11,996 nucleotides of DNA. Source: an uncultured Oscillospiraceae bacterium. GTDB taxonomy: Bacteria; Bacillota; Clostridia; Oscillospirales; Ruminococcaceae. This document shows, one piece after another, positions 4,640 to 11,996 of this stretch. Both the position numbers and the translations under genes were made by a program. The notes below the pieces were generated by a model. It had not been told where the DNA came from. It searched no databases and worked only from the letters and a program-made list of their open reading frames with translations. The stretch is from positions 1 to 11,996 of the forward strand of contig URGV01000052.1 in the NCBI GenBank assembly GCA_900547455.1, read 5' to 3'. Each line of letters begins with the position of its first letter. The stretch's first letter is position 1.

Positions 4640-7600
4640 AAAAAATTTAGCTTGACACACAAGCTGCTGGCTGTGGCACTGGCTTTTGTGCTGGTGGCGG
4701 TCAGCCTGCCGGACTACCTCAGCTTTGCACAGCAGCCGGCACAGGAGCAGTCGGAGACGGATGAGTTTGAAGACAATCTGGCCGACGGCGATCCGTCTGA
4801 TGACGATTTGTCTGGTGACAATCCGTCTGACACCGGGGAACAGGAAATGGAACAGCAGGTCGTCCTGCATCTGCAGGCGCCTGAGACTGTCCCGATGGGG
4901 ACGGCGGGAAGTTTTGGGCTTTCAGCCCAAAATACAGCAGCGGTTGCTGCTGATGTCTCTATCCAGCTGACACAGGAGGAGATGGCGGCCTACCAGGCTG
5001 CCGAACAGGACGGCACACTGGCTCTGCAGCCGGTGGGCGACAGCCTGACCTTCACCCTGCAGCCGGGGGAACAGGTGGAGGGAACGCTCAGCTTCCTCTA
5101 CCCCAACGGCTACAGCAGCCGGGAGGTGGTGGAGATTGCCGAGGAGGACATCTCGATTGTCCTGCAGCAGCTTCCAGAAGAAGAAACTGGCGGCACCCCG
5201 ATCGAAACCATCCCTCCCGAAGGCGAAATTCAGCCGCCGGAGCAGGGACAGACGCCGCCAGCGGATGAGACACAGCAGCCCGGCGGGGAGGGGCCGACCG
5301 ACCCTTCGGATGAAGGAGAAACAACTCCACCAGAATCTGGTGATGGGGAGGAAGCAACCGATCCTTCGGACGGAGAGGAAACACCTCCTCTAGAATCCGG
5401 TGATGGGGAGGACCTGACCGATCCTTCAGATGGAGGGGAAACAGCTCCACCAGAATCCGGTGATGGGGAGGAAGCAACCGACCCTTCGGACGGGGAGAAT
5501 GAAACCCTTCCGCCAGAATCCGGCGATGGAGAGGAAGCAACCGACCCTTCGAATGAGGAAGAAGCAAACCTGCCTGATGATGAAACCGACCCTTCCGTCG
5601 GGGAGGGGGAAGCTATGCCCTCGGATGAGCAGGAGCAGGTTCTCCAGACTGTAGAGCAGAGCACGGTTTCGCTGACACAGGACTACCAGACCGGCCCGGA
5701 TGGGGAATTGTCAGAGGAACCCACCACTGATTCCGAGCCCGCCGATGAGAGTGGTACAACCGAAAATGAAGGCTCAACGGAGCCTTCTGGATCAGAAAGC
5801 GGCAACCCGACCGACTTGGAAAATACCGGCTCGACCGACTCAGATAATGCCGGCACAGGGGACAACAGCTCGGGCGGCACAGAGGACGACGACCAGCAGG
5901 GCAACGACCCGACCAGTTCGCAGGGCGATGGCCAGCAGGGCGACGACCCGACCGGTTCGCAGGGCGATGGCCAGCAGGGCGACGATCCGACCGGTTCGCA
6001 GGGCGATGGCCAGCAGGACGGCGACCTGACCGGTTCGCAGGGCGATGGCCAGCAGGACGGCGACCTGACCGGTTCGCAGGACAATGTTCAGCAGGGCAAC
6101 GACCTGACCGGTTCGCAGGACGAATCCGGGCAGGAACAGCCGCAGGTCAGCTTTGATATCGCGGGCGCGACCCTCACCTTCACCGCCTCCTTTGGTTGGG
6201 GCGAGTTGACCTTGACCGCGCAGCCGCTGGAGACAGAACAGCAGGAGGCTGCGTCTCCGGAAACTGCGCAGCCCGACCTGAGCTATACCATCGAAGCCGC
6301 CTCCCAGAACCGGGAAACTACCGGCACCATCTATACCCGCAGCTGGTCGCTGCAGCAGGTGATTGCCCTGCCGCAGGGAGCATCCTTTGTCGAGGGCGAG
6401 GCAGCGGTTGACGGCAATCAAATCCGCATCGGCGCGACGCCGGTGCTGTCGGTCGACGACCAGAGCGGCACGGCAGGGGAGCTTTCTGCCCAGCGCGACG
6501 GAGAAACCCTCCTTGTCACCTATACAAAAACCTTGTCCGACTGGCAAAGCTTAGAGGCGGAGAGCATCTCCGACCTCGGCCTTGCCATGACGCTGCACCA
6601 GGAGGCCATCGTCCGCGACGAGAGCTTCAACGAGGGGCAGGTCGATGTCGGCGCGACCTTTACGGCGACACCGGTGACAGCAGCGGCAGAGATTGCTCCT
6701 GCCGCTGTTTTAGCTGTCCTCGATACAGGGGACGAACAGCAGGACGGCTCCCAGAGTGTGACTCAGCAGGGCTCGCTGAGCCTGCCGCTGAGCGGCGAGC
6801 AGCAGCCTGAGCAGCCGACGGGCGGCGATGCGGACAGTGTCACGGTTACATACGAGGGTGAAGCGGTCTACACCGAACAGGGTGCGCTCGCGGTGCGGTA
6901 CACCATCGAGGTGACCAACGGGAATGAGCCGCAAGAGCCAAGCGGAGGAGACGAAGGAGAAGAACAGCCGGAAGGCTCGGATGGTGCTGTCACAGTGAAG
7001 ATTGTGCAGAATTTGAGCGACGAGTGTTTTTCCAACTCAAAACCACTTGGGCAGGAGACAGGAGACTCAGATGGCGATTGGGATCCTGAGAAGAAAGCCC
7101 TCACCTGGGATTCTGTCGAAATAAAAGCCGGTGAGAGCTGGACCAAAACGGTCACGGTACTGATTGATACCAGCAATCTGGACAGCATTGAGAAATTGCC
7201 GACCGAGTTGAATTCCAGCATTCTTGTTTATGCAGAGGAAGGGGAAGAAGGAGAAGAATCCACCGAGCCGATTGCTGAAAGTAGTATAGCGGTTGACCTA
7301 CGAACGTTTGTCAACCAGCCGGGAAATATTGTGCCGGCCGATTTTCAACCCTCTGAGCAAACCGTCTACTGGCTCGACAACAACGCCAGCGGAAACCGGC
7401 CAGAGCCAGAGGTGTATGCAGGCAAGGTTGGTTTGCAATTTTATATTGGGAATCAAGAGAATCCGGACGAAGGCGAGTGGATCACCCTCGACGAGAATAA
7501 TATGGCGCAGCTCGGATTGACAGAGATGCCCGACATTTTATGCCCAGAGGATAACACGCAGAGCCAGTGGACGCTGAGCGCCAAGCTGCCGACAACGATC

Positions 7601-10600
7601 ACCTACAAGGGAACCGACATCACCCAACAGGTCAAGTGGCGGATGGTCCCGCCAGCAGAGAACGCGGATATTCCAGCAGGCCCTGAGGAAGGCGGAATCA
7701 GGCCGAATCTGAGCGAGGTTTACTATCTGGATAAGGTGGAAGGAGAAGGCTCGGAAACATGGTACTACCTCTACCGCGATGAGGTCTCCTTCAATATCGA
7801 CCTGCGCGATGCGGTGTATGCAGATGATATTACTGCGGATGAATTGAAGGAACTCTTAGAAAAAAACTTCGAGCTTTCTTATGAGGCCGGCACAGAAGAC
7901 GAAAAACCGCTTAGCTGGGAAGATATTATAGTGGATATCAAGGAAGATGGAGATGGCCAGTACACCCTCACGCTGGTCAACGCGGTCGCTTACAGCCGAA
8001 ACGGAAAGGGCGTCCACTATTACCTGAAGCCGATGGGCTCTGAGGATCAGGAAAAGAAGATTCCCCTGAATCAGAATTGGCCGGGCAATGGCGAAGGCGG
8101 CGATTACTACGACGTCGAGTGCGACAACACCGGCCTGGATAATGTCGGCAACATCACCGATAAAGTCGCCAATGGCGGCACGCTGGTGCTGACCCGGCAG
8201 GGAGAAATTGCATATCACGCGACCAAGGTTTGGATTGACCCAGATGGCAATACAGATGGTCGTCCAGAGGGTCACTTTGAGCTGTGGCGCTACACCTACA
8301 GCGAAGACGGCGGCAGCTTTAAAGAAGCGACCACAGTAACGGGTGTCGAGACGGTCTCTTTTGAAAATGATGAGAAACAAACAATTGTCTTCACAAACCC
8401 AAATCCGACAGAAGGGGAAAATGAAAATTTCTTCCCCAAGTATGACAAGGACGGCAACCGTTATGTCTACATCATGAAGGAGGTCATTGATTCAGAAGAT
8501 GATGCGCTCAGCTACGAGCAGGTCTTTGGTAAAGTCGGCGAAGATGGTAACGTTATAAAAGATAGCGACAAAGCCCCTCCGATTGGCGGTGACAGATGGG
8601 TGCGCGACGAGCAGGATAACTTTGTCTACAACAAAGGCACCATCACCAACCGCATCAACGAGAAGGAAACGGTTTCGGTGACCAAGGAGTGGGACGCATC
8701 TTCCTTCCAGGCAGAGCTGGATGAGCTGGATGTTGTCATGACTTTGCAGGGCAGGGTTATGGGTAAAACATCAGAAAATGAGTGGGAAGATATTCTGGAT
8801 GAGGAAGGGAATCCTCAAACGGTGACCTTAAGTGACTTCAGCGCGGTCAACAGCAGCCAGACTTACACCACATCGGTGAGCAAGTACAATGCCGATGGCG
8901 AAGAGATGGAGTATCGTTTTGTTGAGACAGGGATTTCGTATAAGGGTCAGAAAGTAGAGCTGACAGAAAAAATAGATGAAGACGGCAACCCAATCCGCAC
9001 CTTTGAGTTGAAAAACGAGGCCGGCAACACAGTTGCCTTTACCTCCAAAGAGGAAGTCTCCACAGATGGAACACGCAAAGTTGTCAACAGCATCCAGGAT
9101 GAGATCACCTACACCATCGACAAGGTTTGGCATGAATCTCTAACGCCTGAAGCGGTAAAGTTTGCCCTCTACCAGCAGGGTCAGGGCCAGGTCAATACCT
9201 ATGTCGGTACGGTGACCTTGGACAATGAAGTGGATACCGCAGACCAATCAGTGGGGACGCTCACAGTAGGTGAAGGGGAAAACCAAAAGACCTATAACGT
9301 CATCTACAAGGTCACAAAAGACAATTTTGAAGAGCTTGTCATCGAGGGCCTGCCGCGGTACGACGAGCACGGCTACAGCTATGAGTACATTATCGTGGAA
9401 ATGCCAGGTGAAGGTTTTGCAGCCGATTACGAGACCACCATTGACGAGAGCGGCAACTATACCACCGTTGTCACAAATGCACCCGGTGAGGGTCACCGCA
9501 TCCTGGTGCGCAAACGCTGGATTGACAACAGCGACGTGCAGCACCGTGAGCCGGTAACAATCACGGCCTACTATGCGAATGACGACAATTTTAAAGATGA
9601 CAAAGCGTTGGGTTCGGTTACACTGGGCGCGCCCATCGAGAGCACCGGGCAGACAGGCGCGTGGTACGACTACATTTCGCTCCAAATAGAGGAAATCGAG
9701 AATTTTGACCTCAACAAGGTCTATATCCGCGAGACGGCGATCGGCGATCAGACAGATGTGGATACAGATGAAGACTCGAAGCTGGAAATACCTGGAAATG
9801 GAGAAAGAGTCGATAACCAGATCACCGACCGCATCGACGGCGAGCACCACACCTATGAAGTCACCTACAGTATAGCAACTCTGTCACCTGGTCAAGATGG
9901 GGATGGAGGAGACGCGGGCAGCGCAGCAGGAACGCAGACCTTCTATGTCGCAACCAACCGCCGCCTGGGCAACATCGACATAACTGTCACCAAAGAGTGG
10001 AAAGACGGTGGAGCGTTGCGCGAGGCTCTGCAAAAATCGGACATCGTCCCGGTGGTGAAGTTGGTTGTCGACACAGATAAAACTAACGCTGAGCCGCCGG
10101 GAGAAAATCAAAATATCGAGGATATTATCAATTACGACACAAACAAAATCACGCTGACTAACGATCAGGTTCCGATTCTAAATAACGAAGGCAAGCAGGC
10201 TACTGCCATCCAGCGGCTGTTGGACGAGAATGGTGAACCGGTCGAAACGCTCTACTTCTTCAACCTCCCCAAATACGACAAGGATGGCCGTGTGGCGAAT
10301 TATACGGTTGAGGAGCTGTGGTGGCAGGATACGAATAGTGATAGCATAATTGATGAAAATGAGTGCAAGGAAAAATCTGAGATTATTAAAGAAATTGGCG
10401 ATTCAGATCTTGCAGAACTCTTCGAAGATCTGACCGTCACCGTGACGCAGGAGAGCTACACGGAAAATGATGGCAACCACATCAACGACGATCAGCAGAT
10501 TACCATCACCAACAAGCTGAGCGGTACCAAGAGCATCGAGTTCCACAAGCAATGGAACGATACTACGCTTTCGACAGCGGCAAGCGCCCCGACCTCTATC

Positions 10601-10603
10601 TGA
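4637..10603 (+). CDS. Giant CnaB-repeat surface protein, N-terminal part (frameshifted)
   Basis: This 1988-aa frame encodes a secreted, very acidic, multidomain protein, probably a wall-attached adhesin or fibre. A signal peptide (MKKFSLTHKLLAVALAFVLV, then SLPDYLSFAQQ) leads into a beta-rich segment (about 73-178), a Pro/Glu/Asp stalk with a 20-residue tandem repeat (about 218-313), a Gln/Gly/Asp stalk with a 13-residue repeat (420-497), and several further beta-rich blocks (about 503-1175). Then come CnaB-like modules, each with Lys in a K-x-W motif, a 'PKYDxxG...Y' strand with Glu, and Asn in a T-N or similar end motif; such triads form Lys-Asn isopeptide bonds in known CnaB domains. Candidate K/E/N sets are 1197/1282/1338, 1350/1430/1484, 1496/1588/1614, 1626/1699/1774 and 1786/1892/1959. 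A sixth starts at Lys1971, but the frame is lost about five residues later and stops after TTLSTAASAPTSI. It lies downstream of the switch. Confidence 0.85.
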   Translation: MKKFSLTHKLLAVALAFVLVAVSLPDYLSFAQQPAQEQSETDEFEDNLADGDPSDDDLSGDNPSDTGEQEMEQQVVLHLQAPETVPMGTAGSFGLSAQNTAAVAADVSIQLTQEEMAAYQAAEQDGTLALQPVGDSLTFTLQPGEQVEGTLSFLYPNGYSSREVVEIAEEDISIVLQQLPEEETGGTPIETIPPEGEIQPPEQGQTPPADETQQPGGEGPTDPSDEGETTPPESGDGEEATDPSDGEETPPLESGDGEDLTDPSDGGETAPPESGDGEEATDPSDGENETLPPESGDGEEATDPSNEEEANLPDDETDPSVGEGEAMPSDEQEQVLQTVEQSTVSLTQDYQTGPDGELSEEPTTDSEPADESGTTENEGSTEPSGSESGNPTDLENTGSTDSDNAGTGDNSSGGTEDDDQQGNDPTSSQGDGQQGDDPTGSQGDGQQGDDPTGSQGDGQQDGDLTGSQGDGQQDGDLTGSQDNVQQGNDLTGSQDESGQEQPQVSFDIAGATLTFTASFGWGELTLTAQPLETEQQEAASPETAQPDLSYTIEAASQNRETTGTIYTRSWSLQQVIALPQGASFVEGEAAVDGNQIRIGATPVLSVDDQSGTAGELSAQRDGETLLVTYTKTLSDWQSLEAESISDLGLAMTLHQEAIVRDESFNEGQVDVGATFTATPVTAAAEIAPAAVLAVLDTGDEQQDGSQSVTQQGSLSLPLSGEQQPEQPTGGDADSVTVTYEGEAVYTEQGALAVRYTIEVTNGNEPQEPSGGDEGEEQPEGSDGAVTVKIVQNLSDECFSNSKPLGQETGDSDGDWDPEKKALTWDSVEIKAGESWTKTVTVLIDTSNLDSIEKLPTELNSSILVYAEEGEEGEESTEPIAESSIAVDLRTFVNQPGNIVPADFQPSEQTVYWLDNNASGNRPEPEVYAGKVGLQFYIGNQENPDEGEWITLDENNMAQLGLTEMPDILCPEDNTQSQWTLSAKLPTTITYKGTDITQQVKWRMVPPAENADIPAGPEEGGIRPNLSEVYYLDKVEGEGSETWYYLYRDEVSFNIDLRDAVYADDITADELKELLEKNFELSYEAGTEDEKPLSWEDIIVDIKEDGDGQYTLTLVNAVAYSRNGKGVHYYLKPMGSEDQEKKIPLNQNWPGNGEGGDYYDVECDNTGLDNVGNITDKVANGGTLVLTRQGEIAYHATKVWIDPDGNTDGRPEGHFELWRYTYSEDGGSFKEATTVTGVETVSFENDEKQTIVFTNPNPTEGENENFFPKYDKDGNRYVYIMKEVIDSEDDALSYEQVFGKVGEDGNVIKDSDKAPPIGGDRWVRDEQDNFVYNKGTITNRINEKETVSVTKEWDASSFQAELDELDVVMTLQGRVMGKTSENEWEDILDEEGNPQTVTLSDFSAVNSSQTYTTSVSKYNADGEEMEYRFVETGISYKGQKVELTEKIDEDGNPIRTFELKNEAGNTVAFTSKEEVSTDGTRKVVNSIQDEITYTIDKVWHESLTPEAVKFALYQQGQGQVNTYVGTVTLDNEVDTADQSVGTLTVGEGENQKTYNVIYKVTKDNFEELVIEGLPRYDEHGYSYEYIIVEMPGEGFAADYETTIDESGNYTTVVTNAPGEGHRILVRKRWIDNSDVQHREPVTITAYYANDDNFKDDKALGSVTLGAPIESTGQTGAWYDYISLQIEEIENFDLNKVYIRETAIGDQTDVDTDEDSKLEIPGNGERVDNQITDRIDGEHHTYEVTYSIATLSPGQDGDGGDAGSAAGTQTFYVATNRRLGNIDITVTKEWKDGGALREALQKSDIVPVVKLVVDTDKTNAEPPGENQNIEDIINYDTNKITLTNDQVPILNNEGKQATAIQRLLDENGEPVETLYFFNLPKYDKDGRVANYTVEELWWQDTNSDSIIDENECKEKSEIIKEIGDSDLAELFEDLTVTVTQESYTENDGNHINDDQQITITNKLSGTKSIEFHKQWNDTTLSTAASAPTSI
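5288..5575 (+). repeat. Tandem ~60-bp coding repeat (acidic stalk)
   Basis: Four near-identical units start at 5333, 5393, 5453 (63 bp) and 5516, with a shorter diverged unit from 5288. Each encodes ESGDGEEATDPSDGEETPP or a close variant. Such in-frame repeats can gain or lose units by recombination or slippage, changing stalk length. Confidence 0.85.
5894..6127 (+). repeat. Tandem 39-bp coding repeat (Gln/Gly/Asp stalk)
   Basis: Six units of exactly 39 bp start at 5894, 5933, 5972, 6011, 6050 and 6089; the last is diverged at its end. Each encodes QQGDDPTGSQGDG or a variant (QQDGDLTGSQGDG in the later ones). The first and last units differ most, as is usual when inner copies are homogenised. 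Confidence 0.88.
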
Positions 10604-11996
10604 CCTTGTACCAGCTGACAGGGGATAACCTGATTACCGAGTACCGGGAATACCACTGGGATAAGAGCCTCCAGACAGAGGAAGGAGAAGGCGGACAACA
10701 AGGCCAGGGAGAAGAAACAGAGGAACCTCCGCAAGAGGGCGGCACGGAGACACAGGCGCAGGATAACTATTACTGGACCTGCATCTTTGAGAACCTGCCC
10801 AAATACGATGAGAATGGAAACGAGATCTTCTACTACGCGGTAGAGAACCTGGCGGTCACGGACCCGTCCACCTTCCACTATGTTAAGCCCGAGTTCCAGT
10901 ATAATAATCAAGAAGTCGAGGTGGAGTACGGGGAAGATGGAACGGTCGCCCTGCCTGATAACAATACAGATAAGCAAACGGGCCAGGAGATTCTGAAAGT
11001 GGTAGGGGACAAAGTTGCCCTGCTGGAGAATGGCACCTTCCTCAACAATCTGGAGGAGGATGTCACCATCAACGGTGTTAAGCTGTGGGCCAACCTGCCC
11101 CTCACCGCCAGCGAAGCCGATTTGCCGAGTGTAACCTTTAATGTTTACCAGTTCAGTAGTGATGAAAACGGCGCCCCAGGAGGAAATGGAACGCTGGTCG
11201 CGCAGCTGGAGGTCACCTCCGAGATGTGGAAAAATTCGTCGCAGGATGGCTCCATTAAACCCAGCGGCAACCAGTATACCTTCACCATCGACGAGGTGAC
11301 AGTAGATGTAGAGGGCTTAAATAAAGGCGACCCTCTCCCGCTCTACGACGAGGACGGCAGGCGCTACACCTACACATTGGAGGAGGTTTTGGGCACGGAA
11401 GGCGAGGGTGATACGGACGACTGGACCCTTGTCTACCACAACGACACCTTCAACGAGTACCAGATCACCAACACCTACGCCCCGCAGCGCGGCGCGCTGA
11501 GCGTGAAGAAGCTGCTGGAGATTCCGACCGTTGATGACCAGCAGTATTATCCGGCGGTCACGTTCGAGTTGTATCAGGCTTTGCCTGACGAGAATGGAAA
11601 CTGTGACTTTGAAATGGCAACCAAGCTGGAGGATAAGACGCAGGTTTGGACGTCAGAAGATGTTGAGGAAGCAGTAAAAGGAGGCACTAACCTCTCAGGC
11701 GGGGGAAGGTTAGTCGAGAAAGTTATTACCTTTGAAGATCTTCCTCAGTATGCACCGAATGGAAAGGAGTACAAATATTTCGTTGTCGAGCTCATCGGAG
11801 GAAGAATGTACTACGAATCTGCGGTTGTTATGGAAAATGTTGTGCTCCCGGTGGATGGAGATAGAGGGTCGGTAGAAAAAACTTTTGACTCTATCTTTAC
11901 AGGCAACTTGTCAAGTCAAGTGCAACAGCAAATTGAAAAAAATTTCAGAGGGGGAGTTCCAGTTGAGGCATTTGCGAGGACGATGATTCAGCTTTT
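10552..11996 (+). CDS. Continuation of the CnaB-repeat protein after the frameshift (partial)
   Basis: This frame is one base back from the upstream frame and stays open for about 480 codons to the window end, so the gene continues beyond it. It restores the interrupted domain: the upstream frame ends in FHKQWND and here YYAFDSGKRPDLYLTLYQL follows, the usual CnaB order. It carries the remaining signatures of that sixth module (YDENGNEIFYYAVE, Glu codon at 10843; Asn at 11044), a seventh (VKLW, Lys codon 11080; TLEE at 11380; QITN, Asn at 11470) and most of an eighth (LSVKKLLE, Lys at 11506 or 11509; VVELIGG, Glu at 11788). The ATG at 10552 is only the first available start; no ribosome site precedes it and no signal peptide is encoded. 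It is best read as the broken 3' part of the same gene. A cell-wall anchor would lie beyond the window. Confidence 0.8.
   Translation, partial: MERYYAFDSGKRPDLYLTLYQLTGDNLITEYREYHWDKSLQTEEGEGGQQGQGEETEEPPQEGGTETQAQDNYYWTCIFENLPKYDENGNEIFYYAVENLAVTDPSTFHYVKPEFQYNNQEVEVEYGEDGTVALPDNNTDKQTGQEILKVVGDKVALLENGTFLNNLEEDVTINGVKLWANLPLTASEADLPSVTFNVYQFSSDENGAPGGNGTLVAQLEVTSEMWKNSSQDGSIKPSGNQYTFTIDEVTVDVEGLNKGDPLPLYDEDGRRYTYTLEEVLGTEGEGDTDDWTLVYHNDTFNEYQITNTYAPQRGALSVKKLLEIPTVDDQQYYPAVTFELYQALPDENGNCDFEMATKLEDKTQVWTSEDVEEAVKGGTNLSGGGRLVEKVITFEDLPQYAPNGKEYKYFVVELIGGRMYYESAVVMENVVLPVDGDRGSVEKTFDSIFTGNLSSQVQQQIEKNFRGGVPVEAFARTMIQL

Noticed and set aside
5288..6127. Possible CRISPR array
   Set aside because: The repeats are directly adjacent with no unique spacers, have 39- and 60-bp periods in multiples of three, and lie in frame inside one coding sequence.
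5088..6547. Minus-strand frames across the surface-protein repeats
   Set aside because: They are open only because the sense repeats are, and have no start signals or recognisable protein features.
10552..10566. Programmed -1 ribosomal frameshift
   Set aside because: There is no X-XXY-YYZ slippery heptamer and no clear downstream stimulatory structure was noticed; a simple indel is more likely.

Overview
The window looks like a piece of a gut-type Clostridia chromosome (Firmicutes, perhaps Oscillospirales). Coding DNA is GC-rich, Shine-Dalgarno sites are AAGGAG-like, intergenic DNA carries many hairpin repeats, and the main gene encodes a very large, acidic, secreted protein with repeated CnaB-like domains. 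The taxonomic placement is inference; no rRNA or marker gene is present.

Layout. (1) 1-116: hairpin-repeat DNA. (2) 117-815, minus: a 232-aa lipoprotein of unknown function with a clear promoter (TTGACA, 17 bp, TAAGAT). (3) About 900-1494: no gene; a strong minus-strand terminator (991-1035) and a dense run of GC-rich hairpins with a 33-bp repeated module. (4) 1495-2877, minus: a MATE-family multidrug/Na+ antiporter with its own promoter. (5) 3104-3955, plus: a tyrosine recombinase with all catalytic residues, transcribed away from the MATE gene. (6) 3956-4636: a 680-bp AT-rich regulatory region. (7) 4637 to the window end, plus: a giant CnaB-repeat surface protein, broken by an apparent one-base frameshift near 10560 and running off the right edge.

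The most interesting system is regions 5-7. The recombinase stop codon is followed at once by a 285-bp segment (3961-4245) bounded by near-exact inverted repeats. Each repeat is built like a tyrosine-recombinase core site: 9-bp palindromic arms around a 6-bp asymmetric centre, with the centre in opposite orientation at the two ends. The segment holds a promoter (TTGTGT, 17 bp, TACAAT with an extended TGn) pointing out of its right end toward the surface-protein gene, and a long hairpin within about 2 bp of its midpoint. The simplest reading is a phase-variation switch: the recombinase flips a promoter that feeds, or does not feed, a large cell-surface adhesin or fibre. As read, the promoter faces the surface gene.

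Two facts complicate the simple ON/OFF model. Each inverted repeat, with the T-run outside it, looks like an outward-facing intrinsic terminator. The surface gene also has a second good promoter at 4482-4511, outside the invertible segment. The switch may therefore adjust expression, or make a short RNA, rather than be the only control.
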